Notes: generated by a model not told the origin, from the sequence alone. A stretch of DNA of 15,000 bases from Monoplex corrugatus (GCA_030674185.1 CM060307.1:34487798-34502797); one strand, 5' to 3'. Positions 1 to 7,640 are shown, numbered from the stretch's first letter. Translations and numbers: made by a program.

Positions 1-40
1 CGCGCGTGCGCGCGCACGCGCACACACACACACACACACA
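1..40. repeat. Alternating CG/CA dinucleotide tract
   Basis: The first 40 bases are nearly perfect purine-pyrimidine alternation, GC-rich first and then (CA)n. The tract begins at the window edge, so its left end is unseen. Such alternation is known to favour Z-DNA under supercoiling; that property is not shown here. Confidence 0.9.
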
Positions 41-92
41 AAACAAAACAAAACAAAACAAAACAAAATAAAACAAACAAAACAAAACAAAC
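41..92. repeat. (AAAAC)n microsatellite
   Basis: Imperfect pentanucleotide repeats of AAAAC follow the CA tract directly, with AAAT and AAAC variants near the end. The same motif recurs at 12569-12632 and in looser form at 13001-13160. Confidence 0.9.
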
Positions 93-164
93 TCCACATG
101 GATTGAGTGTAACCAACTTGACGGTCATTCTCTCTTTCTGTTTTTCTCTCTGTTCAAGCGCAAG

Positions 165-209
165 CGCGCGTGCATGTGCGTGTGTATGTGTGTGTGTGTG
201 TGTGTGTTT

Positions 210-282
<73 letters not shown>
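165..282. repeat. (GT)n microsatellite with CG-rich start
   Basis: The tract starts with CG/TG alternation and becomes a long (GT)n run with one TTTTGC break near 206 and one TTT break near 266. It abuts the 38-bp minisatellite. Together with the (CG)(CA) tract at 1-40 it forms a loose inverted pair around about 120 bp. All frames through it give Cys/Val repeats and it is not coding. Confidence 0.92.
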
Positions 283-1340
283 CCTACCAGGACGCTACAG
301 TTGGAAGAAAAAAAAAGCTTTTCTCCTACCAGGACACTACAATTGGGAAAAATGGCTTTTCTCCAACCAGGACACTATAATTGGGAAAAAGTGGCTTTTC
401 TCCTACCAGGAGGCTACAATTTGGAAAAATGGCATTTCTCCTACCAGGACACTACAATTGGGAAAAATGGCATTTCTCCTACCAGGACACTACAATTGGG
501 AAAAAGTAGCTTTTCTCCTACCAGGAGGCTACAATTTGGAAAAATGGCATTTCTCCTACCAGGACACTACAAATGGGAAAAATGGCATTTCTCCTACCAG
601 GACACTACATTTGGGAAAAATGGCATTTCTCCTACCAGGACACTACATTTGGGAAAAATGGCATTTCTCCTACCAGGACACTACATTTGGGAAAAATGGC
701 ATTTCTCCTACCAGGACACCACAATTGGGGAAAAGTGCTTTTCTCCTACCAGGACGCTACAATTGGGAAAATGGCTTTTTTCCTACCAGATAGTACAATT
801 GGGAAAAAGTGGCTTTTCTCCTACCAGGACACTACAATTGGGAAAAATGGCTTTTCTCCTACCAGGACGCTACAATTGGGAAAAAGTGGCTTTTCTCCTA
901 CCAGGACGCTACAATTGGGAAAAATGGCTTTTCTTCTATCAGGACACTACAAATGGGAAAAAGTGGCCTTTCTCCTACCAGGACACTACAACTGGGGAAA
1001 CGTGGCTTTTCTCTACCAGGACGCTACAATTGGGAAAAGTGGCTTTTGTCCTACCAGGACGCTACAATTGGGAAAAGTGGCTTTTCTCTTACCAGGACGC
1101 TACAATTGGGAAAAGTGGCTTTTCTCCTACCAGGACACTACAATTGGGAAAAGTGGCTTTTCTCCTACCAGGACACTACAACTGGGGAAACGTGGCTTTT
1201 CTCCTACCAGGACGCTACAATTGGGAAAAGTGGCTTTTCTCCTACCAGGACGCTACAATTGGGAAAAGTGGCTTTTCTCCTACCAGAACGCTACAATTGG
1301 GAAAAGTGGCTTTTCTCCTACCAGGACGCTACAATTGGGA
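283..1340. repeat. 38-bp minisatellite, 28 units
   Basis: Units begin with CCTACCAGGA and continue with ACACTACAATTGGG or ACGCTACAATTGGG, then an A-run, a TGG or GTGG step and a CTTTTCT step. I count unit starts at 283, 325, 363, 402, 440, 478, 517, 555, 593, 631, 669, 707, 745, 782, 820, 858, 897, 935, 974, 1012, 1050, 1088, 1126, 1164, 1203, 1241, 1279 and 1317; the last is partial. Most spacings are 38, with several of 39, one of 42 and one of 37, set mainly by A-run length. Left units favour AAAAATGGCATTT and right units AAAAGTGGCTTTT, so the array has subfamily structure. Because 38 is not a multiple of 3, the three plus-strand frames are equivalent and stay open for long stretches. This gives apparent proteins with a 38-residue period, which I treat as artefacts. 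Confidence 0.96.
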
Positions 1341-1464
1341 AGTTGTCTACTGTTTTTTTTAATGTTAAGTGTTGTGTATTTATTCTTTGTTGCGTTTTGT
1401 ATACGCTTAACAAAGGCCAGTTGACCAAAAATTTGCGCCTGTATCGTTTCGATATTGTAAATAC

Positions 1465-1761
1465 GTGTTCTTATTCTATTTTTGTGGTTTTCTGAGTCTT
1501 AAGTGTTTTGTTTTGCCAGTTCTGACACGTCAATGTGTGTACAAAGATTGTACTGATAAACTTGGACTTTGTTTTCCTATGGCTGTTCTGGCACCTCAAT
1601 GTGTGTACAAAGAGTGTACCGATGTACCTGGACTTTGTTTCCCTATGCCTGCTTGGATGTTTCAGAGGGGAAGACAGTTGGTAGCTAACAGCATTTGCCT
1701 TTTTGACCGTTCATTTTTCCATCTACCTGTAAAACAGGTTTGGTTAAATGTTAAGCCATAG
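1465..1761 (+). CDS. Possible small cysteine-rich ORF (98 aa), unassigned
   Basis: This frame encodes a hydrophobic start (MFLFYFCGFLSLKCFVLPVL) that resembles a signal peptide. Two 22-residue repeats follow, each with the pattern CVYK(D/E)CTD..GLCFPM. The repeats come from the in-frame 66-bp duplication at 1520-1651. I recognise no family. The codon changes between repeats are mostly amino-acid-changing, which argues against strong purifying selection, and no promoter, splice or polyadenylation signal is evident. It could be a small secreted peptide, an exon fragment, or chance in T-rich DNA. I consider chance most likely. Confidence 0.2.
   Translation: MFLFYFCGFLSLKCFVLPVLTRQCVYKDCTDKLGLCFPMAVLAPQCVYKECTDVPGLCFPMPAWMFQRGRQLVANSICLFDRSFFHLPVKQVWLNVKP
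1520..1651. repeat. 66-bp tandem duplication, two copies
   Basis: Positions 1520-1585 and 1586-1651 align without gaps and share blocks such as CAATGTGTGTACAAAGA and GGACTTTGTTT. I count about nine mismatches. The length is a multiple of three, so the repeat is in frame in the small ORF at 1465-1761. Confidence 0.85.
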
Positions 1762-1974
1762 GCAGATGAGAAATTGCTGTACACACATTTTTCTCTCACA
1801 GACAGACAGGCACAGAACGACAGACAGATATCCATTCCTCTGTGTCAGTGTAAAAGGATTATTTGAAACAATATTAAATCATCACGACGAATCAGCCACT
1901 ATCTATATGTGTGCCATGAGATCACAGATAGACAAGCCATATTGAGAATCTCCTTTTTTCATACAAAATCATCA
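1652..1974. other. Intergenic, no recognised feature
   Basis: Apart from the end of the small ORF, this stretch is moderately AT-rich with a short run of GACAGACAG near 1799-1828. I see no gene, RNA or clear repeat. Confidence 0.5.
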
Positions 1975-2345
1975 CAAATATTTTTTTGTGATTCTCGAGA
2001 AGATTTTGACCCTAAAGAAATATCAGTGAACTCAAACTTGACGAGCAGTTGATGACAATGGCAGGCGGTCACAACAATGAAAATATACTGTACATATTGT
2101 GAGAAATTTCTGAGAAAATGCTGATTGATTGATTAATTGATTTGGTTCAGGTTTTTCGTCGGCACCCACCTCAGGTGATATGGCCGACGGGGATAACCAT
2201 TCCAGGGAAGTGGGGGGATATCGGGAGGGGGATATGAAAATACGGTTCAGACACTTTCCCCTAAAAACGCTGATTTGGGTCACTTTTAACTGGTCCACTT
2301 GACCTTGTTATTTTGTCCCACTAAACTTGTTCATTCATGACTCCC
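1975..2345. repeat. Diverged copy of dispersed block S2 (copy D)
   Basis: GGTCACAACAATGAAAA near 2068 matches the GTCACAACAGTGAAAAC core seen at 9443. CTGAGAAAATG near 2110, TTGACCTTGTTATTTTGTCCC near 2300 and TTCATTCATGACTCC near 2330 follow in the same order as in the copies at 6742-6957 plus 7478-7510, and at 8433-8682. The alignment is broken by about 180 bp without match, including a short GATT run at 2124-2140. The match was made by eye and needs an alignment to set its limits. Confidence 0.5.
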
Positions 2346-2392
2346 AGAGATCCTCACTTTTGTTCGGACTCTGGTAAAGAGCCATCCAGAAA

Positions 2393-2876
2393 TATTCTTT
2401 CTTTATTTCGCTTTTTCTTCGTTTCTTTTTTCCTTTCTTTGTTTCTTACATCCTTTCTGTCTTTTTTTCTGTTTTTCTTTCTTTCTTTCTTTCTTACTCT
2501 ATTTTTCCTTCCTTTTCTCTATTTTTTCTTTATCTTTGTTTCTTCCTTCCTTCTTTCTTTCTTTCTTTCTTTCCTTCTTTCTTTCTTACTTTCCATCTTC
2601 CTTTCTTTCTTTCTTAATTTTTTTGTCTCTTTACTTCTTTCTTTCTTTATCGTCTTTCTTTTTCTCTTTCTTATTTCTTTTTTACTTTTTTCTTTCTTTC
2701 TTTCATTCTGTCGTTCTTTCTTTCGTTTGTTCTTTTTCTCTTCTTTTCTTCCTTTCTTTTCTCCCGTCCTCCCTTCCTTCCTTTCTTTCTTTCTTCCTTC
2801 CGTCCTTCCTTTCATTCTCTCTTTCTTCCTGCCTTTTTTCTCTCTTTCTAACTTTCTTTTATTTGTTTGTTTGTCA
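2393..2876. repeat. Degenerate (CTTT)n pyrimidine tract
   Basis: Almost 500 bases are C and T on the plus strand, mostly TTTC/CTTT tetramers with occasional CCTT, plus single purines. Frames through it give Phe/Leu/Ser on one strand and Lys/Arg/Glu on the other, and are not coding. Strand asymmetry of this length can form triplex DNA. Confidence 0.93.
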
Positions 2877-3083
2877 GCTATGTTTTTCACTTGCGGGAAC
2901 TAGTCATCTGCAAGAATCCTCCAACTCTCTGTCTTTTGCTGTCTTTGACCACGTTGCCTCTTCATGCCACCTAGTGTCATCTGTCCAACTACTTTTTAGT
3001 CTTCTAACTGATCTCTGATATCACAGATACAGAAACAGTTGAGGAAATCATGCTAACACATACTAGCAACATATCGACTGAGA
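2877..3083. other. Linker joining the CTTT tract to (CA)n; matches the S2 tail
   Basis: Most of this stretch is unassigned. Near its end, AAATCATGCTAACACATACTAG resembles AAAATCCTGCTAACACATTTTC near 10468, and both precede a (CA)n tract. This supports the idea that the D copy continues across the CTTT tract up to the CA repeat. Confidence 0.4.
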
Positions 3084-3209
3084 TACACACACGCACGCAC
3101 ACACACACACACAAACACACACAACACACACACACACACACGCGTGCACGCGCGCGCACTCGCGCTCGCACTCACACACACATACACACACGCACGCGCG
3201 CGTGGGCGC

Positions 3210-3271
<62 letters not shown>

Positions 3272-3416
3272 CACACACACAAACACTAACACAGACACAC
3301 ACACAGACACACACACAAACACGTACGCGCGCTGCTAACACGCACACAAACAAACATACACACACACACATACACTCACACACTAACACACACATACACA
3401 CGCACACACACAAGCA
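3084..3416. repeat. Compound (CA)n tract with CG-rich interruptions
   Basis: This is about 330 bp of (CA)n with ACAA, TACA and GACA variants. Two segments, near 3140-3175 and 3190-3210, turn into alternating CG/CA/CT. The uninterrupted core lies near 3212-3270. It immediately precedes S1, as the CA tracts do at 7513 and 10513. Confidence 0.93.
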
Positions 3417-3433
3417 TATCGCTTATGGATGAT

Positions 3434-3701
3434 AAGAAATAATCTCTTTTTTCAATATGACAAAGGGAGGTTAAAAAGTAGAGGAGAGTGGACCTGAATG
3501 TCTCAGCGTGCCACAAGTAGTGGCCTCAGGCTTAAGGGCAAGTGTTAATCCCTGTAATACCGTTGGCTCATTCTGTCATCTTTGATGGACTCACCAGGCA
3601 GACATGGCCTTGCCTAAAGCTGTCACATCGCCCTGGTCTTCATTCTTCAATAGATTGTTATATTTCTCTGACAGCTGCTTTTGTTAAAGTGCTTTCTGTT
3701 T
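3434..3701. repeat. Dispersed block S1, copy 1
   Basis: From 3470 to 3701 (232 bp) this aligns without gaps to 7767-7998, with about five mismatches by eye, so roughly 98% identity. Shared landmarks are GTGGACCTGAATGTCTCAGC, GCCACAAGTAGTGG and AGGCTTAAGG. A third, more diverged copy is at 10891-11093. I see no coding frame. The block always follows a CA or CA/TA tract. Its right end here is interrupted by the Penelope-like insertion. Confidence 0.92.
3691..3701. repeat. Target-site duplication, left copy (3' side of the Penelope-like element)
   Basis: GCTTTCTGTTT is found here and at 6180-6190. It occurs once, uninterrupted, at the paralogous empty site 7988-7998, where it is preceded by AAAGT and followed by GTTTGTGTG exactly as the two flanks predict. 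Confidence 0.88.
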
Positions 3702-3749
3702 TATAATGCTACCAATTTCGAAGAACAAGGTCTCCCAACAGTGTAAAAA

Positions 3750-3815
3750 TCGCTACTCACAGTTCCGTAGCTTTCGATGGCGTTCTCGCCATCTTCGTCA
3801 GCGCTCTAATGCTGT
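3750..3815 (-). ncRNA. Hammerhead-ribozyme-like motif in the 3' region of the Penelope-like element
   Basis: On the minus strand the order is CTGACGA (3801-3795), one extra A, a perfect 7-bp hairpin GATGGCG-AGAA-CGCCATC (3793-3776), then GAAA (3775-3772). This matches the hammerhead core CUGANGA, stem II, GAAA. A possible stem III (GCTAC/GTAGC, loop of 10) follows. Hammerhead motifs are known from terminal repeats of Penelope-like elements. Against a working ribozyme: the extra A before stem II, no clear U-H cleavage dinucleotide after stem III, and only weak stem I pairing. It is best read as a ribozyme-derived or degenerate motif. Confidence 0.45.
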
Positions 3816-3834
3816 CTGCGTGAATCTCTACTCA

Positions 3835-3872
3835 GATCTCGCGAACATGGGATGAACCCAGTTCACGAGATC
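3835..3872. other. Inverted repeat (hairpin) just after the Penelope-like ORF stop
   Basis: GATCTCGCGAACATGGG (3835-3851) pairs with CCCAGTTCACGAGATC (3857-3872) across a 5-nt loop, with one C-A mismatch and one bulged A. It lies 3 bp beyond the stop codon, between the ORF and the hammerhead-like motif. It may be part of the RNA structure recognised by the element's own protein; that role is inference. Confidence 0.7.
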
Positions 3873-3875
3873 GAA

Positions 3876-6179
3876 TCAGAGAATGGTACACCGGGGGCAG
3901 GGTGTAACGGCCCCGGTCCCTGTTGAGCGGGGGTTGGTGGCTGCGATGTAGATGGCCTCCTTGACTCCTCGCTGGAACCACTTATTTTCTCTGTCCAGGA
4001 TGTTGACATTGTCCGCACTGAATTGATGTTTTTCGGCGTGTAGGTGAGCTCCTACTGGAGAAGAGTCCCTCTTGTGTTCTGTTAGTCTCTTCTGAAGGGG
4101 GCGTTCAGTTTCACCGACATAATGTTGGTTACAGTCCTGGCAGTCTATTCTGTATATAATGCCAGCTTTGTCGAGTTTGCTGGTTTTGTCCTTGGGGGTG
4201 ACCAGCTGGCTGCGTATGGTGTTGGAAGGTTTGGAATGTACAGCCACCCCCAGTTTTCTGATCTTTCTGGACAGAGCGTCACTCACACCTCCTACGTATG
4301 GGATGGTGATGTGTCCCTTGCGCTGGTGTTGTTTCACTGGCTGTTGGGATGCGGTGTTGGATTTCCTGCCTCCCGGGCTGTTCCAGGCCCACTTTTTGTA
4401 GCCCGAGATGGTGAGCACTTTTTTCAGGTGGTTTGTCTCCTTGTCTTTTGCCTCTTGGGTACTGCATATGGTGTTAGCTCTGTGGGTAAGGGTTCGAATC
4501 ACTCCCAGTTTGTGTTCAAGGGGCTGGTGGCTGTCGAACTGTAAATATTGGTCCGTATGAGTTGGTTTACGGTAGACCGAGAAGGATAGAATGCCATCAG
4601 TTCTGGTGATGAGGGTGTCCAGCATGGCTATGGAGTTGTTCTGTTCCACTTCCCTCGTGAATTTGATGGCTGGGTGTTGGTTGTTCAGATGTTCTGTGAA
4701 CTGTTCGACCAGTTGCTGGGGGAGGATAGTCATGGTGTCGTCTACGTAGCGCCCCCAGTATCGTGGTGGGGAGTGGAAAGAAGCCAATGCTTTCTCTTCA
4801 AAATCCTCCATGAACAGGTTGGCTACTATTGGGCTTACTGGGGAGCCCATGGCTGCTCCTTCTTTTTGTTGGTAGAATTCACCTTGGAAGGTGAAGTAGG
4901 TGGTGGTGAGGCAGCAGGACAAGAGTTCACATACGTCGTCCACTGTGAGAGATGTACGTTGGTGGAGGGTTTGGTCGTTTTGTAACCTTCGGCGTATGAT
5001 CTCTATGCTTTCTTTCACTGGTACGCTGGTAAATAGGGCAGAGACATCATATGACACAAGGAGTTCATCATGAGCGAGGGTGTAGTTACTCAGTTTTTCC
5101 ACTAGGTCAGCACTGTTGTGGATGTGATGATCTGTGTGTCCTACGAGAGGTGATAGGATGTCCGCCACAAATCTAGCCGTCTCATACATGATGGAACCTC
5201 TGGATGCGACTATGGGACGGAGGGGGACTTCTTTCTTGTGGACTTTGGGTAGACCATAGAACTTGGGGACGTCGGACACAGTTGGGTATAATTTCCTGTA
5301 CTGTTCTAATGACAGGCGGTCCGTCTCTTTCAGGCGTTTCAGTGTGTCTTTCAGTTTGTTGGAAAACTTGGAAGTAGGATCTTTCTTGAGGCGTTCATAT
5401 GTTGTAGTATCTTCCAGAAGTTTGCTTGCCTTCTCATAGTACATGGGTCTGGGCATGATGACTGTGGCACGACCTTTGTCAGCTGGTAGGATCATCGTGG
5501 CGTGTTCGTTCTTTAAATCCGCCAGAGCCCGTCTTTGGTCCGGTGTTAAGTTGGATTTCGGTAGTTTGGCCTGTTTCATGATTCTGACACAGTCTGATCT
5601 TAAGTGTGTGGCTTCTTCTGAATTAGGGCCAATATACCTGCAAGCTGTTTCAATGCTTGTGATGAGGTCTACCACTGGAAGCTTGTTAGGGGCTACGGCG
5701 AAATTTAGTCCTTTCTCTAGTACTTCCTGTTCAGGTTTAGTGAGTTGGCGATCTGATAGATTGATCACCCACCTCTCTTTGGTCTTTCTTTTTGTTTCCT
5801 CCGGTACAGGTGTAATCTCGCTTTTGTCATTCTGTTGTCTCCTGTTGTTTTTTGGTGCTAGAAGTTCGAATTTCTTTCGATGGCGTTGGCGTACTTTGTC
5901 CCATTCTATTCGTCGTGTGTTGTTTAGCCACTCTTTGATTTCGGAGAGCATAGCATCTGGTAGTGTGCTAGAGCTCAGTCTTTCCTCGAGGTCTTGGATT
6001 TTCCCTTCCAGACAAGTGATGCGGGTGTTGATTTGCTTGATGCGTTCGTTCATGAGTGCTCGTTGTGCCTGATTGATGATATTATTTGCTGCTGTTCCTT
6101 TCATCGGAGTTTTGATTTTTAGGCTGGTGGGAAAGACGCCGTGATGTTTGCAGTGCAGTGTGAAGTGTAGATGGTTCCT
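3876..6179 (-). CDS. Penelope-like reverse transcriptase with GIY-YIG endonuclease, 5' partial
   Basis: The protein copies element RNA into DNA and nicks the target. Residues are numbered from the first internal Met (codon 6104-6102; 742 residues; TGA stop at 3878-3876). An N-terminal helical/coiled-coil-like part covers about 10-70. A family-typical segment starts with WVINLSDRQLT (112-122) and ends in GLNFAVAP. Reverse transcriptase motifs are ADLKNEHATMILPADKG (195-211), PKFYGLPKVHK (280-290), SYDVSALFTSVP with the first catalytic Asp (351-362), AAMGSPVSPIVANL (417-430), YVDD with the catalytic Asp pair (453-456), and YRKPTHTDQYL (511-521). The C-terminal GIY-YIG nuclease has GIIYRI (648-653), a CxxC pair (655, 658), YVGET (662-666), a following Arg (668) and a likely catalytic Glu in KEAIYI (716). 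Upstream of that Met the frame stays open for 25 more codons (including LHFTLHCKHHGVFPTSLKIK) to the insertion edge, so the Met is probably not the true start and the N-terminus is missing. No frameshift or stop is seen. Confidence 0.95.
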   Translation of the reverse strand, partial: RNHLHFTLHCKHHGVFPTSLKIKTPMKGTAANNIINQAQRALMNERIKQINTRITCLEGKIQDLEERLSSSTLPDAMLSEIKEWLNNTRRIEWDKVRQRHRKKFELLAPKNNRRQQNDKSEITPVPEETKRKTKERWVINLSDRQLTKPEQEVLEKGLNFAVAPNKLPVVDLITSIETACRYIGPNSEEATHLRSDCVRIMKQAKLPKSNLTPDQRRALADLKNEHATMILPADKGRATVIMPRPMYYEKASKLLEDTTTYERLKKDPTSKFSNKLKDTLKRLKETDRLSLEQYRKLYPTVSDVPKFYGLPKVHKKEVPLRPIVASRGSIMYETARFVADILSPLVGHTDHHIHNSADLVEKLSNYTLAHDELLVSYDVSALFTSVPVKESIEIIRRRLQNDQTLHQRTSLTVDDVCELLSCCLTTTYFTFQGEFYQQKEGAAMGSPVSPIVANLFMEDFEEKALASFHSPPRYWGRYVDDTMTILPQQLVEQFTEHLNNQHPAIKFTREVEQNNSIAMLDTLITRTDGILSFSVYRKPTHTDQYLQFDSHQPLEHKLGVIRTLTHRANTICSTQEAKDKETNHLKKVLTISGYKKWAWNSPGGRKSNTASQQPVKQHQRKGHITIPYVGGVSDALSRKIRKLGVAVHSKPSNTIRSQLVTPKDKTSKLDKAGIIYRIDCQDCNQHYVGETERPLQKRLTEHKRDSSPVGAHLHAEKHQFSADNVNILDRENKWFQRGVKEAIYIAATNPRSTGTGAVTPCPRCTIL

Positions 6180-6190
6180 GCTTTCTGTTT
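6180..6190. repeat. Target-site duplication, right copy (5' side of the Penelope-like element)
   Basis: GCTTTCTGTTT is repeated from 3691-3701. It is followed by GTTTGTGTGCTTG, identical to the sequence after the empty site at 7988-7998. Confidence 0.88.
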
Positions 6191-6328
6191 GTTTGTGTGC
6201 TTGTTTGTTTGCTTTCCCTGCTTCTTTTTCTAATTTTTTTCAGTGCTTTCTGTTTGTTTGTTTGTTTGTTTATCTTTCTTTGCTTTTCTTTCCATGCTTC
6301 TTTTGCTTCATTTATTTTAACTTTTTTT
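6191..6328. repeat. TGTTTG-rich module leader, copy 1
   Basis: This T/G-rich stretch has two GTTTGTTTG clusters separated by CTTTCCCTGCTTC. It matches 7999-8148 closely over the first 60 bases and with indels later. It links S1 to the trinucleotide microsatellites in both modules. Open frames here are compositional. Confidence 0.8.
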
Positions 6329-6428
<100 letters not shown>

Positions 6429-6618
6429 CCACATCATCATCATCATCATCATCATCATCACCACCACCACCGCCACCATCATCATCATCATCACCACCAC
6501 CATCATCATCATCATCGTTATCATCAGCAGCAGCAGCAGCACCAGCAGCATCAACAACAGAAAGAGCAGCAGCAGCAGCTTCTTTTTCTTCTTCTCCTTC
6601 CTTTTCATCATCATCATC

Positions 6619-6671
<53 letters not shown>

Positions 6672-6741
6672 ATCATCAATTTCATCGTCAGCGTCAGCGT
6701 CAGCATCATCATCATTATCATCAGTTTCTTCTTCTTCTTTT
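6429..6741. repeat. Compound trinucleotide tract (TCA, CAC, CAG, CTT)
   Basis: Period-3 blocks succeed each other: TCA, CAC, TCA, CAG with AACA interruptions near 6526-6580, CTT, then TCA again at 6606-6670, a GTCAGC triplet at 6686-6702, and finally CTT. The order TCA, CAG, TCA, GTC/GTCAGC recurs in the other modules at 8149-8425 and 8921-9365. Confidence 0.9.
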
Positions 6742-6957
6742 TCTTATTTAAGCTTGAAATTCTGTTAGGTGAACTAAAACTTGAAATGCATTGAGGACAA
6801 ATATAAACTGTCACGACAGTGAAAACAGAATGTAAATAAATTAGTGGCAGAAGTTCTTAGAAAATGTCATTCATGCACCTTACCCACAAAGCGTTGAAAG
6901 TAGGCACTTGTTCCTGGTCTGCGTGACATTGACGTTGTTTCTTTGCCACGCAAGTTT
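6742..6957. repeat. Dispersed block S2, copy A (left part)
   Basis: It begins near AGCTTGAAATTCTGTTAG and contains ACTGTCACGACAGTGAAAAC near 6809, then TTAGAAAATGTCATTCATG. It aligns by eye to 8433-8682 at about 85-90% identity. The block is split by the SINE at 6958 and resumes at 7478. Its core is the single-copy counterpart of the 31-bp satellite at 9443-10279. Confidence 0.85.
6942..6957. repeat. Target-site duplication, left copy (SINE tail side)
   Basis: TTTGCCACGCAAGTTT is repeated exactly at 7462-7477. The S2 copy at 8433-8682 has a diverged single version (ACTTTCCCTTCCAAGCTTA near 8632), which shows the unoccupied state. Confidence 0.88.
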
Positions 6958-7461
6958 TTAAATTTTTTTTTTAAGGATCATTGCATTCAGGGAGGTTACC
7001 TTTGTGCTCACCTTTTTTTTTCGTCCCATTTTCTACGCCACTTTAATGGCCACAGAAGCTGAAACAGTTTTTTTTTATTATGCGATGATGATGATGTCGA
7101 TGTGGATGATAATCATGATTCTATGGAGTTCCATCTAGGATTGAGACAGCGTGACAGGGTTGTACTCTACGCTTACTATCATAATATATCCTGGCATCAA
7201 CCAGGCCCGAGAGATAGAGACACCTGCGGTGTTGGTCAGAAGATTTGAGCAACACCCTCAATGACGCATCCGCGAAATGGATGAGACTCGACTGTGCGGT
7301 TCCAGTCTTCCCAATGAGCCCATAGCACGCCCAACTCTGGGTAGGAGCAGGTTCGAGCCGAAAAATCCCACAATGATTTTTGAAGGTGCTGATGGGGATT
7401 CGAACCCACAACCTTCCAGTCGGTAGTCCGTTGTGTTAACCACTACACCACGGCGACTGGT
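6958..7461 (-). mobile_element. tRNA-derived SINE, about 500 bp
   Basis: The head is at 7460 on the minus strand. It has an A box TGGTGTAGTGG (7450-7440) and a B box GGTTCGAATCC (7406-7396), 33 nt apart, as in tRNA-derived RNA polymerase III promoters. The tRNA-like part is not a functional tRNA, because the T stem and acceptor do not pair properly. A unique body follows and the 3' end is A-rich on the minus strand (T-runs at 6955-6972, plus strand). A 16-bp exact duplication flanks it. Oddities: a TTTTT run on the minus strand near 7362, soon after the head, could stop polymerase III early, and there are internal A-runs near 7012-7021 and 7069-7077. The body may be composite. I do not assign a named family. 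Confidence 0.85.
7396..7450 (-). promoter_or_regulatory. Internal polymerase III promoter (A and B boxes) of the SINE
   Basis: The A box is TGGTGTAGTGG at 7450-7440 and the B box is GGTTCGAATCC at 7406-7396, both on the minus strand. The B box is a perfect consensus match. Activity is inferred from family knowledge only. Confidence 0.8.
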
Positions 7462-7477
7462 TTTGCCACGCAAGTTT
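7462..7477. repeat. Target-site duplication, right copy (SINE head side)
   Basis: This is an exact repeat of 6942-6957. After it the S2 block resumes with ATTCTTTCACCACTCCTCAG, which matches ATTGATTCACGACTCCTCAA near 8651. Confidence 0.88.
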
Positions 7478-7509
7478 ATTCTTTCACCACTCCTCAGTGA
7501 TCTAACTGC

Positions 7510-7512
<3 letters not shown>

Positions 7513-7579
<67 letters not shown>

Positions 7580-7640
7580 ACACACACACACACACACGCA
7601 TTAACACACACACTAACACACACACATATACACACTCACA
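7513..7640. repeat. (CA)n microsatellite
   Basis: A pure (CA)n run to about 7577 is followed by CA with CCA, TTAA, CTAA and TATA interruptions. It sits directly after the S2 block. Confidence 0.95.

Larger units (their letters stand above)
3702..6179 (-). mobile_element. Penelope-like retroelement, 5'-truncated, GIY-YIG type
   Basis: The 2478-bp insertion is bounded by an 11-bp direct duplication, and the pre-insertion sequence is preserved at 7988-7998. On the minus strand it holds most of one ORF (reverse transcriptase plus GIY-YIG endonuclease) followed by about 174 bp of 3' sequence. That 3' sequence has a large hairpin and a hammerhead-like stem. Penelope-like elements carrying an endonuclease integrate by target-primed reverse transcription and are commonly 5'-truncated. 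Here the truncation is visible, because the frame is open right up to the boundary at 6179. No second terminal repeat is present. The uninterrupted ORF suggests a recent insertion, but the copy cannot be a full autonomous unit. Confidence 0.93.

Noticed and set aside
283..1340. CRISPR array
   Set aside because: The repeats are head-to-tail without variable spacers, and the context is eukaryotic.
103..1495. Long plus-strand open frames giving proteins with a 38-residue period
   Set aside because: They follow from a stop-free 38-bp repeat read in all three frames. No domain, no start context, and the N-terminus is poly Cys/Val from (GT)n.
4490..4503. GGTTCGAATC, similar to a polymerase III B box
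   Set aside because: It lies within the reverse transcriptase coding region and has no A box at the right distance.
4122..6072. Plus-strand open frames opposite the reverse transcriptase
   Set aside because: They are antisense shadows of the Penelope-like ORF and show no recognisable domains.
7376..7461. True tRNA gene on the minus strand
   Set aside because: A and B boxes are good, but the T stem and acceptor stem do not pair and a SINE body, tail and target duplication follow. It is a SINE head.
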